Of a stretch of DNA of 64,000 nt, positions 23,163 to 35,575 are shown one piece after another; positions within the stretch are counted from its first letter, which is position 1; each line of letters begins with the position of its first letter. The DNA comes from Canna indica (lineage: Eukaryota > Streptophyta > Magnoliopsida > Zingiberales > Cannaceae): the NCBI GenBank assembly GCA_034359265.1, contig CP136895.1:49556001-49620000 (forward strand). Direction: 5' to 3'. The position numbers and the translations under genes were made by a program. The notes beneath the pieces were generated by a model. The model was given only the letters and a program-made list of their open reading frames with translations. It ran no database searches and was not told the DNA's origin.

Positions 23163-24205
23163 CGGTCGATCATCCGTCGATCGACCGAGCGACCGAAGGC
23201 ATACTGCCGCTTTCTGGCATACTTCGATCGACCGTTCGGTCGATCGACTTGCCTACTGCCAGTTTTTAACAACATTCGGTCGATCGACTCGTCGACCAAA
23301 ACTGGACAGACTGCTTGGTTTTGCTTGATTCTGGGTTTCGTCTTTACTAAGTCTACTTATATTAACTTTAAAATATAAATGTTATATAAGGATTACCTTC
23401 CATTTGGATTCAATAAAAATATCTAAAAAATTAAAACCCTCAAGAATTGAAATCTAGTTTTTGAAGTCTAGTACAAATTTCTGAAAAATAAATTTTTTTT
23501 AATATCCCGAGTCAAATATGGGTATGCTAAAGGCTTACAAAAATTCCCTAAAAATATCTCATTATCTAGTTTTTACCCAAGGAACAATTTCCCACATTTT
23601 TTGTGTCATGAAAATATCAAGGTCATATTGCCCTCCAAGGAGCTCCCTAAGCTTAGTGAATTCCAGGGTCATTTTTTAATTTTTTGGTTTTTCATATTTT
23701 GGGGTTCGGGTTTGATTTTTTTGGGTTCTTATGCATCATCATGAGGATTTACGACATAAACTACACACTCTAGACCTAAACTTTAACTTCTTGAAGAATC
23801 CCGAGCGTCGACGAGCGTCCTTGCCGATTTCTCCGATTTCTCTGATTTTTTCGATCGTGAACGTCGTGCCCTAACTGACTTGGAACCTGAAAGTATTTCT
23901 CAATGAAATATTAGTTCCATATTTGTTATCATCAAAATCGAGATTAAGACCACGATGAAAAACCTTAGACCAACAATCTCTCCCTTTTTTATGATGACAA
24001 ACATCCTTAAGAAAATATCTACAATTAAGCATAGAGGATATCAAACATGGGATTTCTCCTCTATCAACATGCATATCTATGGAAATAAAATTCCCCTATC
24101 TATATGCTTAGTTTCCTATATTTTCTTCCATTTTTACCTATATTTTTTTCCATCTTTTGACATCACTCAAAAAGGGCAAGAAAAGTAAATTAAAAGTTAA
24201 AGTTA

Positions 24206-25527
24206 AAACTCTAATGGTATGTGTTCCTGGGGAGCACCCAGTGAAGGAGGAGTTGTTAGAGGAGGCTCACAGGTCTCGTTTTGCTATACACCCAGGCAGT
24301 ACGAGGATGTATAAGGACCTGCGAAAGTCTTTCTGGTGGCGTGGGATGAAGAGAGATGTTGCTGATCATGTGGCGAGGTGTTTGGTCTGTCAGCAGATAA
24401 AGGCCGAGCATTATAGACCGGCAAGGAAGCTCTAGAACCTCCCTATTCCTGAGTGGAAATGAGATCACATCACTATGGACTTTGTGTCTGGGCTTTCGAG
24501 GACTCAAAAAGGGCATGACTCAATCTGGGTGATTGTGGATCGATTGACGAAGTCAGCTCACTTTTTGCCAATTAAGAAGACTTATTCCTTGGACAGGTTA
24601 GCTCAGTTGTGCTATATGGAGATAGTGAGATTGCATGGTGTACCTACTAGCATCATTTCAGATAGGGACCCTCGTTTCACATCACGATTTTGGCAGAGTC
24701 TACAGAGGGCTTTGGGTACCGAGCTTCTATTCAGTACAACGTTCCATCCACATACTGATGGATAGTCCGAGCGCACTATTCAAACATTGGAGGATCTTTT
24801 ACGTGCTTGTGTTCTGGACTTTGGAGGCAGTTGGGAGAGTCATCTGCACTTGGTGGAGTTTGCTTATAATAATAGTTATCATTCAGCTATTCAGATGGCT
24901 CCATTTGAGACCCTTTACGGTCGGAGGTGTAGGTCTCCAGTGCATTGGGATGAGGTGGGTGAGCGACGTCTTTTGGGACCGGAGATGGTCCAGTGGGACG
25001 TCGAGTTGGTCCAGAGGATCAGGCAGAGGTTGCTTACAGCTTAGAGCCGACAGAAAAGCTATGCAGACCGCCGAAGGAGGAATTTGGAATTCTTAGTTGG
25101 GGATCATGTGTTCCTCAAAGTGTCCCCAATTAAGCGTGTAATGCGGTTTGGCAAGAAAGGCAAGCTTGCACCGCGATTCATTGGTCCTTTCGAGATCTTA
25201 GAGAGGGTTGGACCTGTTGCTTATCGGCTAGCATTGCCACCATCATTGGCAGGAGTGCATAATGTCTTTCATGTCTCTATGTTGAGGAAGTAAGTGCCAG
25301 ATCCTTCCCATATAATGCAGGAGCCAACGTTGCATATCAGAGAGGATATCAGTTATGAAGAGTTGCCAGTGAGGATCCTTGACAGGAAGGAGCATCGACT
25401 TCGCAACAGGGTGGTCTCATTGGTCAAAGTTGGTTGGCAGCACCATCCAGATGCAGAGACTACTTGGGAGCGTGAGGAGGATATCAGAGATCGCTTTCCA
25501 CACTTATTCGGCTCTACAAGTACATAA
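24206..25527 (+). pseudogene. Ty3/Gypsy chromovirus polyprotein, 3' half (integrase to chromodomain)
   Basis: Starting near VCVPGEHPVKEEL, the frame shows the HHCC region (FAIHPGSTRMYKDLRKSFWW, about 24280-24340), the catalytic core with [10 protein letters not shown] (about 24475), [16 protein letters not shown] (about 24652) and a DG-stop-SERT motif in which a CAG appears to have become TAG (about 24764), the GPF segment [20 protein letters not shown] (about 25177) and a C-terminal chromodomain-like part with VKVGWQHHPDAETTWE (about 25423). Further stops lie at about 24433, 24463, 25042 and 25291. Protease, reverse transcriptase and RNase H are absent: the 5' side was lost where family A sequence now ends (about 24205). 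Confidence 0.9.
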
Positions 25528-25561
25528 ATTTGGAGGACCAAATTTCTTAAGGAGGGGAGGA

Positions 25562-27788
25562 TGTTATATTCTGTTTAAAAAAAAAAGAAAAAAAAAGGGG
25601 AGGGGGGGCTTAGATGTAAATTTAAGGGGTGTAGGGGGGTTATTTGAAAAATAACCTCCCCACCGCCTTATAGCTCGTTCTCCTACGGGTTGGCTCAATC
25701 GCGTGAGAAAAGGGGGGAGAAGAGGCGGTGAAGTCGGTGCTGGAGAGTGAGGGATCGGAGGTCGGATTGTCGTCGGTGTCGTCGTCGGAGCCGGAGTCGA
25801 GGTAGGAGTCTTCCCCCTCATTCCATTGTTGTTTTTCGTCGTTTCACCGAGGTAATCATCGGCGAGATGGAATCAGAGGCCAGGGAGGAGGTCGGAGTGG
25901 TCAGAGGCCGTTGGAGCACGGCCTGATGTCGCTGTGCATTGGCGCAGCTGCGCGCGGCATCGGCCAAGCCATGGCGCGTAGCGTGCGTAGCACGCACAGC
26001 GCGCGGCTGCGCCTTCCGACGTTGTCCGGAGATTCGTCGGGGTGGGTCGCCGGCGACAATGGGGCCGGCCGGCGATGGATTGAGGTGGCGGAAGAAGGAG
26101 TCGGGCGTGAAGTAGAGGAAGGGGAGGACGTCGTGGCCTCCCGGCCATGATTCGGTGCCTCGCCGACACCGGAGGCCGCAGGGGAAGCCAGTGTGGACCG
26201 GCGAGTGATCGCCGACGGCCAGGAGGGCCGCCCGGTGTGGGTCGAGTGGGGCAGGGAGGTGTCGGGCGTGGGCGTCGGGTGCAGGTGTCGGGCAAGGCGA
26301 AGAGGGGGAGGGATAGGAATAGGAGTTTAGTGAGGGAGCTGTATTGTATAAAATGAGGTGAATTTAGAGATTATTAGGGTATTTTTATAGTTGATGGTAG
26401 AGCCGTCAGATCGAGTTGAGGTGAATACCAAAGTGGCATATTTTTGTGTTCTGAATGCGATGGTGGTATCAGATTTCTGATCGGAGGCCGTTTGGTAGAT
26501 CTTTTCTATATTTTAGTATTTTTAGTGATTAATATTTATTAATTTAATTTGATAAATAATTAAATAATATAAAAATATTATATTGCTTTAAAGGGTGATT
26601 TAGGGGTAATTGGTTGGTGTGAGCTTGAGTTTGATTCCCGTTGTAGCCGATGAATTGTTGTTGTGTGAAATGACGGATTTACCCTTTTGCCTCGATCTGC
26701 TTGATATTGCTTCTAATTCCGTTGAACTCATGTTGCATATTATTATTAGACATGTCATATAGATAATTGCATGTGTTATTGTTGATCATGGTGATATACA
26801 TTATTGATGTTGATATTTGATCATGATATGTCATGCATGATATTATGTTGTTGCTTAGGGTGTTATTCTTTTTATCATGTCATCATCATTTGGAGTTGTT
26901 ATATTGTTGATATCGATGTTTTAATTTGTTATCTATTGATCATGATGATACACCTTGTTGCATTGTTGGAGTTGAGTTGTCGGCCTAGAGGCTACGACCT
27001 CGGAGAGGACTTCGGTCCAGGACCATTTTATTGCGGTACCCTCCAGACATGGGTGAGGGTATGGATATTGACTAGTCACTTTGGGCACCTTCAGGTGTGC
27101 GGATCTCGGATACGACACCCGTCGGGCTACCTGCTTGGTGGGGGTAGTCGCGTTGCCGTTGGAGCGGACGGTTGATGCCACTCTACGGGTGGTAGAGTGC
27201 GGGGTTTTTACCCAACGGTCCATACGCTCGATGATTTGATCGACGTTGATTAGGAGTAGGTGTGGAGCATTATTGTACATCTATCGCCTTTGACTGCATC
27301 TTAGGCCATATTGTTGTTTATTGTTGAGTTGACATCTTATTCATGTTGTTGACCATATTGTGGTACTCATACTCAGCATTTTCGCCGACTCCTGTTATTA
27401 TTGCTTCAGACTTGCAGGGGAGAGCTGTCGATCTATAGACCGAGGTGTAGATAATCGGTAGATAGCAGGTATTTGGAGCTCTGATATGGCGACAGTTTTT
27501 GTATCTTGTCTTACTTTGTCGTCTTTCGATACTGATGATTTTGGAGTTTCGTAAATATATATTATCAAATGTTTAACATTGTACTTAACTGAATTATCTT
27601 TTGACGTATATACATACTTATCATTCGGCTTTTTGAATAAATTATCTGGTTTATAATATGTTTTATTATGATTTTTGATGTGTATCGATGATTTTTCTTC
27701 CGCTGCGTGGGTTTCGAGTCGCCCACTATCGTGCGTCGTAACGGGGCCGCCTCGGGGCATGGGGGTGGACCCGAACCGGGGCGTGACA
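25562..27788 (+). mobile_element. Gypsy 3' LTR (2.2 kb)
   Basis: The purine tract AGGAGGGGAGGA ends at 25561 directly before TGTTATATTCTG, and the LTR closes with GGGGCGTGACA at 27788. The length and ending fit large-LTR chromoviruses and the solo LTR at 5826-15425. Open frames inside (25564-26356, 26804-27175, 27398-27804) are GC-rich or AT-rich shadows without domain features. A TATA-like TTGTATAAAATG is near 26343. Confidence 0.8.
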
Positions 27789-28257
27789 TTAGGCGCATGA
27801 ACACTTAAAGAATTTAGGAGAACTTAGAGCATGTGAAAATTTTATTTTCCTAAACCCCTAAGGGCAGGCCACATAATATTTTCTTTATGATAGGGTTCGA
27901 CTGAGTAACGGAAGGAAGGATAGTGAAGGATAATGAATTGGAAATTATGTTTCATAGATAATATTCATGTAGAGTAAACTTGTTATTTGATTGAGGAACA
28001 ACCACGGTAGATTAAGAAGGTAGGTCGGTCGAGTACCCTACAAGGGGTAATTGGGGTAGGGTCGGCCGAGCATGGGTAAGGGGGCATTGATAACGGAAAT
28101 TATATTTTTGTGTTATTGCTTCCATGACGTGGGAGATGTAGACGCTTTTATTTTACCTGTAGACTATTTTCATGCTCAAACATGCTTAATTGGATAGCTA
28201 CACCATTATGTTAATTACTGGAATTTTATTTGGCATGTTGAAATTATTATCCGTCCA
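27789..28257. other. Unassigned intergenic sequence
   Basis: No gene is supported. A short stretch (about 28015-28085) with GGTCGGCCGAGCATGGGTAAGG resembles part of the Gypsy-type solo LTR near 6575-6600, so an old LTR scrap may be present. Confidence 0.35.
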
Positions 28258-29850
28258 AAAAAAATTTGTATTTGGGCAAATGACCTCTCTATCTCAACTA
28301 TTGAAGATCAGTCAGAATTAAATCAAAGCATATATATTTCATTCTGGTTCAATCAGTGACATTTACCATAATCATCTACAACAGTTCAATATTGAATAGT
28401 AATTTGCTACCTGTAACATTTCACTTGTACCGAAATTGTTACAGGTTTCTTGATCTAAAAGAAGTGAATTGAATAGTGATAAAAATAATCTTTCTTCAAT
28501 TCCTCTTGAGAAAAGAAAGGTAATAAATAATTAGTGTATCACCATGTATAGCAAGAAAATCAACTTTTAGTTCACTTGCAAGACAAGTACGTGACTGATC
28601 ATACATCATGTTCTCCTGTGATAAGAAAACAACGAGTTACAATGATCTTGATTTGATCTGACAAGAGACTTGCTTGAGTGATCAGTACAACAAATGCATC
28701 CATAAGTTGGAAGAAAGAAGAAACTAAAAATTCTATAAAAGGAAGAAACGAATACTCTATAAGATAAGTAATTAAAGGAAAAACATGTCAAGGACTTTAC
28801 AGAGAAGCAGATTTAGGGTTTTGGGATTCCTCGGTAACACCAAATATGCGCAATAGACCCTGCCCTCTAGCATGGTGCTCCAACTCATCGAGTTTTTCCT
28901 TGATTATAAGTAGTTCTTTGGCTAAATCATCTTCCTTCTGTTTTAAGGCCTATAAGTATCCCAAAAAACATAAGCTAAAAGATAAACACATAATATGAGG
29001 TATCATTCCTCAAACCTAAGATAGAGATCAAATGTTTGACAATATGCCTTTAGAAGGTTGCAAAATGAAACTTGATAAAGGGATTGTAGCTAAATAGTTA
29101 ATGAAAATTCGAGATAATCTGTTTGCAATTCGTCTATGCAGCTAAGTTGTGCATGGTCATTTGTCTAGGAAGCGAATGACTGTCAACTTCCCAGCCAAGG
29201 TTTCACGGTTGAAAACCTTCAATCATTTTGAACCAATGTTCCTATGCTGCTCAATAGTCATTTTCATTTTTGAGAGAATGCATTGTCATCGGTGGCGAAG
29301 TCAGGACACTTAATAAGGGGGTGCAACATTTTAAGTATATTATCAATCAAATGAAGTTTTGGTAAAGTGTGGGTTGCACCTACATCAGTGCAATGCATGC
29401 TGGACTGGTCTAGCACTTTTGGCATGGCCGGACCAAGGCCCAAAAATGCCCACACCCATGAGTCTGACTCAGATCGAGCCAATTATAACCTAGCCCGGGG
29501 CTCCACCTGGCCATACAAGGAAACTCACCTCCTTCATTAATAACCTCAAATTCTTGTCTCCTCAAGGACCCCCGGCCATACAAGGACACCCTAAAATCTA
29601 TGGCAATAGGTTTTTAATATGTTAAAGGAATCTCTTTTTATATTACCTCAAGTTCTTGTCTCCTCAACTCCTCCTTTCTAGCTTCTGATCTAGCACTTCT
29701 TTGCACTTCAAAGATTATAGCAGCTCCAGCAACCTAGTGCATTGAGAGGCCCAATTAGTTGCTATTACAGAAAACGTGACAATCAGACAAAACCTTATCA
29801 GCTAGCATATCTACAGGCAGATGAAGTGCTCTTGCCCAAAACTGATGATA
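28258..29850. repeat. Segment duplicated at 33519-38042
   Basis: The 3' flank, exon 4, intron 3 and exon 3 of the OPA3-like gene and part of intron 2 recur in the same orientation about 5 kb upstream of the gene's 3' end. Matches run 28258-29395 with 33519-34620, and 29588-29850 with 37772-38042. The second copy is split by more than 3 kb of inserted DNA. Confidence 0.85.
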
Positions 29851-30936
29851 TATAAAGACAAGATCAACAAGGAATGTGAAATTGTTCATTATGGAATGTA
29901 TGCATCCATAGGCTGAAATGAAGGACGAGCATTTCATCTTTTAAACGACAGAAATACACTACATCGGAGCTAAATAATGACAGGGAATATAATTACTTTT
30001 ATTGGCCCAACAAGAAGAAAATACACCAAAACACATCACAAAATAGTAACTGAAATAGAATAGTGAAGTATAGGAACAACCGAGAAAAGAAAGAATTCTC
30101 CCAAAAGGTCTGTAGCTGCTTGAATAGCTTTCTCCTCATTCAATGGTCGAATACTGATATCGGTTGCCTGACCATTAAAGCGCCTCTGAATGTTTGTTGT
30201 AAAGCGATGATTTGCCTGGTTAAGGAAACATTATAAGAGAAAATTCAGTTAGTATCAAAGAAGCTAAGGCTACAACATGTGTGTACATATCTATAGAAAA
30301 CTTGATACAAAATTTGATCATGTTACCATCCACTATTAGATGCTATGATAACGGAGGTGGCAATTAGCAGTATTCTTAATTACTTGCAAGAGAAGAAATG
30401 TATAGATTAGTAACAAACGGACCAGCTAAATCAACATTAGCGGAGAAATTAACCTTAATATCATTGTGAAAAGAAATCCATGTCCAATGTTCTCTAATTA
30501 AAGCCATAACCCAAGATATAAAATCTGGAAAATGAATTATAAAATTTCGTGGGCATGAAAAGATCTACATCTCTCTCCTGGCCAACTACAATTTTGGATT
30601 ATAAAATGATTGTGCCAAATACTTTTCGTAATCCAAACTATTATACAGAAACACACTTAGGAATCCTCCCTCTACGGCGATGCAACGCCAATTTCGTCCT
30701 TGAGCAGCAAAATGACCCGGTAAAATGGAAAAAGAACAAAATAAAAAAGTTTTTTGATTTAAAAAAGAAGAAAATAAAGATCAGAGAGAGATAGAGTGAT
30801 AGAGCACCTGCGCAAGATTGACGATGAACTGGCGGAATTTGGGGTAATTCCGCGCCTGCTGCTTCAGCCTGGAAGCAATCGGCTTCGACAGAGTCCGGAA
30901 AGCAAGCGCTCCCAACTTCGCCATCGGAAGGGACAT
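28797..30936 (-). CDS. OPA3-like protein (optic atrophy 3 family), four exons
   Basis: Coding exons on the minus strand are 30808-30936, 30081-30215, 29647-29733 and 28797-28949, giving 167 residues ending in TAA. All introns start GT and end AG, though intron 2 has a weak donor (GTTGTT). The product begins MSLPMAKLGALAFRTLSKPI, the hallmark OPA3 N-terminus, continues with FIVNLAQANHRFTTNIQRRF and IRPLNEEKAIQAATDLLGE, then the hydrophobic FFLFSVAGAAIIFEVQRSAR (residues 84-103, possible membrane segment) and an Arg/Glu-rich coiled coil to the end. Length matches plant OPA3 proteins (about 160-180). The family acts at mitochondrial membranes; its molecular activity is not settled. A second ATG at codon 5 could also serve as start. 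All exons are open, so the gene looks functional. Confidence 0.93.
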
Positions 30937-32440
30937 CTCTTGTTATCTTCTTTTGTCACCCTCGATCGGTTCAATTTCTTCGTGTTCTCGGGGGGCTTTT
31001 AATGCAGAAGGGGTTTTCATTTCTGGGGGGAGAGAAGGCTGGAGCGAGGAAGCAGCCATGAAAAAGTCGACCTGGACCATGACTCGTCGATCTCAGCCGT
31101 TCATCTTATCGATCGCGCACGAATCCTATGGCATACTGTGACAGGAGGGCATTGAATTCTTCCGGAAACGGAGGTAAAAAACTTATATGGTCCGCTGACC
31201 GCCCATATAATTTTTTATGGATGGATGAAAGCTTTGACCAAATGATAATAACATGAATAATAATGAATGAATATATCAAATTCATTTCTCTCATGTTCAT
31301 TTTTTTAAATCCATGTTTATTCGTTCATATATTTTATATGAAAAATCTGCTCATAGAAGGTACGGCACAATTGGCGCTTATGACAAGCTGACGTGGAAAA
31401 GAATGAACACACATATTCTCTAAACAAATCTCGATTTATCCTCTCAAGAGTGAATCAATTGATCACGTTTCTGTTTAAGATAAAATAGTAATTCGTTGAA
31501 AGAAACTTATTAATACAATGATATTTAGTGGTCTAGTGATAAAAGAAAATATCGTCAATCAGTGACAAACATGTGATCTCCAACTCTAAGCAATTAGCAC
31601 CGGCCATCAGCTATTGGTGCCTGGAGTTTGGACTTTATTCAGGTTTATAATCTCGCGCTATCTATAATTGCTGATCCAGGAATAATAAGGTGCAAGGAAA
31701 TTAAACATCAGAATTTACAATTAATTTTGGGTGTTGAAAGCTACGGAGAATAGCTTTTGCTTCTGAATTAGTCTTCTATGAAGAGCGGGCCTTAAGTCCT
31801 CAATGCGCTCGAATGTCGATCGCCATCCCCGATTTGAAGCCGCGGGAAGTTCTCGCTCGTCTACCCCCATGCCATCTCCATCAATCCCCTGGACTTGTAG
31901 GTGAGTTTTTTGAAGAAAGAATACTTGTATTGATTGATAAATACAAGTTAAGTAACAAGTGAAGTGAGGGGCAAAGAGGAAGAAAATTATAAGAAAAACA
32001 AGGTGAGAAAATACAAAATCAACTAATACAAGATACAGAAGCGAGGGATTTAAAAAATGATGCCGCCTCAATTGCGAGTTTTGTAAATGATCATCTATTG
32101 TTATTGAAGCACCTCATATTATGTTCGTGTCAAATCTTCCATTTTCAAATCATGGTGAGCGAGGATATCTTCAAATTCTTCATTGCCTTCTCATGCAACT
32201 AGTTGATTCCCACGGCTTAAACCTGATGGGGAAGAACTGCATATTGCAAAGTGTGAGAAGCATGCGCCATCCCGTGGTAGTGCAGCTGCAAGTCTAGAAG
32301 AGATGAGAATACGTCTCATCATGGGGACCACAAAGAACACAAAACTGATCAACCTGGATGTTCCAAGCTGGAGCATGTCTTTAGTGAGCAATTTGTTTCT
32401 TTCAATAACCCAATTTAATTAGTATGGAGATAGCTGGGGT
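30937..32440. other. Upstream region of the OPA3-like gene and intergenic DNA
   Basis: 30937-31140 should hold the 5' UTR and promoter of the minus-strand OPA3-like gene; no clear TATA box was identified. From 31141 to 32440 the sequence is AT-rich and several small open frames (31106-31300, 31721-32071, 32191-32391) show no recognisable domain. Nothing else is supported. Confidence 0.5.
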
Positions 32441-32468
32441 GGGGGGGGGGGGGGGGGGGGCAACTCTT

Positions 32469-32837
32469 CTACCAAATAAAGGCTGCTCGAGGATTTGTGA
32501 CGTCTCGGAAGGTGAGCAAGTGGTAGAGTGAGCTTGTATTGAATTGCCTGTTTGTAGTCCATTTACATAACATTTTGTCTTTCTCGTTTTGACCAAGGAT
32601 AGGCGCCAGATCCTCTGCTAGTCTAGATAATTGCACGAGAGGCACAAAGTTAGAGATGTTCCACCTTATTGCCTTGACATCTTGGTTAAAGACCTTAGCA
32701 TCATCTATAATCAGAATGTCGGGGTGGCGCACCAGGTAGAATAAGATAGGGTAACAGTCTTTGAGTCGTTCGCCATTGAGCCATATGTCGTGCCATAATT
32801 TCACTTTGTTTCCGAGTCCAACCTGATATCTTAGCAC
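32469..32837 (-). pseudogene. LINE reverse-transcriptase C-terminal (zf-RVT-like) fragment
   Basis: The minus-strand frame reads VGLGNKVKLWHDIWLNGERL followed by KDCYPILFYLVRHPD and a later WTTNRQFNTSSLYHLLTF. This is the pattern (W.D.W, F...SLY..L) of the zinc-binding region after reverse transcriptase in plant LINE elements. The rest of the LINE is absent upstream (higher coordinates). Downstream the frame is lost near a 20-G run (32441-32460). Confidence 0.75.
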
Positions 32838-33518
32838 AACTAGGAAAATGGGCTTCCACGATGGCTTTAATGGTCGCTAAACTTGTGGGCTCGGGGAGGA
32901 CGGGACAAGTAACAAAAATTTATACGCAACGAAAATAAAACCGTTTGTCTACCCAAACAGATCCATGCATCTCGGTTAAATTAATATCATGTTAAGGATT
33001 ATATATTTGATGACCGAACTCCATCTTCTGCTATGCAAGTTCAAGAATACGATCTTGCTTTAGATCCAAGGTGCTGCCAAGTGACATGATCCGCTGAAAT
33101 AATGAATATTAATTCATCCCTTATTCTATGAAGCAAACATGCCCTTAAAGTTGGCAACAAGGATCAAAGTAATTTATAAAAAACAATGGTTATCCATTTG
33201 CTGTAGGATATAAGTGTAATGATCCGCTAAAATAGAAAGTCCATATTTGGATCATGTTAATTCATATGAAACAAAGGTTAGTTGACCATGGAGTTTAAAC
33301 CACAAATCCTATTTATGTAAGAGAAACAGGCTCTGTGATGCACCCAAACTTTTATTTTCTTGTAACTATTGTCATCTACTACTAGGAGTCTTGATAAGGT
33401 AAGCACCATTTCAACTCACCTTGTAGGGGGTGATGTTTGATTGGGTACGAATGGGTCAAAAGTGAACTACAAAATGAATATCCATGGGGCCTCTTTCGAA
33501 GACTCACATCCGTCAAAT
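32838..33518. other. Unassigned intergenic sequence
   Basis: No ORF or repeat boundary could be supported. It lies between the LINE fragment and the left edge of the duplicated OPA3 segment. Confidence 0.4.
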
Positions 33519-34620
33519 AAAATTCAAAATTTGGGCTAATGGCCTCTCTATCTCAACTACTGAAAAACTGTCAGAATTAGATTAATGACTATATAGTTCA
33601 TTCTGGTTCAGCCAGTGACATTTTTCATAATCCTCTACTTGTATCATTTCACTTCTACTAAAATTGCTATAGGTTAATTTCTTGGTCTAAAAGAAGAGAA
33701 TTGAATAGTAATAAAAATAATCTTGCTTGAATTCCTCTTGAGAAAAGCAAGATAATCAATAATTAGTGTATCACCATGTATAACAGGAAAAATCAGCTTT
33801 TAATTCACTTGGGAAGACATGGCAGCTATTCATATATACATCTTGTTCTTCTGTGATAAAAAATTAACTATTTATACTGATCTTATTTTGATCTTACAAC
33901 AGAGTTAAAACATGAAGAATAAGCCTCGCTTGCTTGAGTGATTAGTACAACAAATACATCCATAAGTTGGAAGAAAGAAGAAACATAAACTCTATAAAAT
34001 GAGTAACTAAAGGAAAAGCATGTCAAGGACTTTATGAAAAGGTGGATTTAGGGCTCTTGGATTCTTCGGTAACAGCAAATATGCGCAATAGACCACGTCC
34101 TCTAGCATGGTGCTCCAACTCATTGAGTTTTTCCCTAATTATAAGCAGTTCTTTGGCTAAATCATCTTCCTTTTGTTTTAAGGCCTGCAAGAATTTCAGA
34201 AAACATAAGCTAAAAGATAAACACATAATATGAGGTATCATTCCTCAACCTTGAGATAGAGATAAGATGTTTGACAATACGCCTTTAGAATATCGAAAAA
34301 TGAATCTTGACAAAGGGATGGTAGCTGAATAGTTAATGAGAATTTGAGATAATCGATCTGCTTGCAATCTATCTATGTAGCTAAGTTGAGCATGGTTGTT
34401 TGTCTAGGAAGCTAATGCCTTTTAATTGGGAGGTTTCAGGATTCAAAAACCTTCAATCATTCTTGGTCAATGTTCGTTCAATTTTTAATTTTGAGATAAT
34501 ACATTGTCATCAATAGCAAAGCCACAACCCTTAATTAGGGGTATAACATTTTAAGTATATTATCAATTAAATAAAACTCCGATAAAGTCTGAATTGTACC
34601 TAACATTGGTGCAATTTGTG

Positions 34621-35575
34621 CCTAGATATCTCTCTAAATATTAAATTCTAGATATCAAAGTCCTTTATTCATTTTCACTCTCTCAAGCTAACCAAATTCA
34701 CTCACTTTGTACTTAGAAACATTCACTTCCTTACTAGATTCACCAATTTCTTGGATTCGCTCAGTTTCTGACCAATTTTTTTTCCATTTTCTAATTAAAC
34801 TCATTCATTTAGGAAAATCCATTTGAGGAGGAAATAAAAAAATAAGGAATTTTGATATTCCAAATTTGTTATTTGACAAACAATGGATATAGTTTATATT
34901 GATTTTGTATGTAGTTAAGACTTTTACTTTTTATTCTTATTAGTAATATACGAAGATAGTAATATAATAAGAGAGTGATTTAAATAAAAAACTTATCAAA
35001 TAATATTTATAAACACATCAAATTTTACTAATTCAAAATAAAATATCTTATAATAAATAAAAAATATAAAACAATCACTTTTATAATTGTCTTTTTACTG
35101 GTAACTATATTATGAACTTATTAAAAATTAGCTAATTTATCTTAATCTCGGTAATTTAATTTATTTAAAAGAAATCTAAGTGAATAAATTTTAATTAAAC
35201 ATTAACATAAATAGTTTAATTAAAGTTAACATAAGAAATTTAATTAAAATTAACTTTGTAATTTGATTTAATTTAAATAATTTAAGAAATTTAGCATAAC
35301 TAAAATTATCACAAATTTTGTTCTATAACATTATCATTAAAAAAGTAATTTTAATTAAAATTAACTGATGTAATTTATATTAATTTAATTTAATTTAACT
35401 ATTGTAATTTAACTTAATTAAAATTAACTTAAGTTAGCTATCCTAACTATAAACAAACAAACAAACAAATAAGTAAGTAAATATATCAATAAATAGGAAT
35501 GTCAAATCGTCATGTGTAATATGTTTCTACATATTAAATAATTATATTACATATCTTAAATATAGATATAAATTA
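34621..35575. other. AT-rich insertion, left part
   Basis: The sequence has no counterpart in the parental OPA3 intron. It is very AT-rich with TTAATTTAATT-type runs and no ORF. It ends in the target duplication of the foldback element. Confidence 0.5.

Larger units (their letters stand above)
5519..24205 (-). mobile_element. Family A element, minus orientation: 3' LTR split into three pieces, plus internal remnant
   Basis: One LTR is recovered by joining 5519-5825, 15431-15960 and 23168-23975. Each junction is continuous when compared with the intact family A LTRs (for example the text across 5825/15431 matches 16650-16668, and across 15960/23168 matches about 17198-17225). The right end GACCAACA at 23975 abuts a minus-strand PPT (from 23976), so this is the 3' LTR of a minus-oriented element. 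Internal sequence like 17779-17990 continues to about 24205, where it is cut off by Gypsy DNA. The left tip reads TATTGG in place of TGTTGG. Insertions: the Gypsy-type solo LTR at 5826-15425 and the TRIM plus gag-only element at 15961-23162. Confidence 0.8.

Noticed and set aside
4511..25527. The two Gypsy fragments as halves of one element split by the nest
   Set aside because: Their protein coverage overlaps (both contain the zinc-binding region and integrase core), so they are separate copies.
25564..27804. Many medium open frames in the Gypsy LTR
   Set aside because: They are GC-rich or AT-rich shadows on both strands inside an LTR, with no start context or domain.
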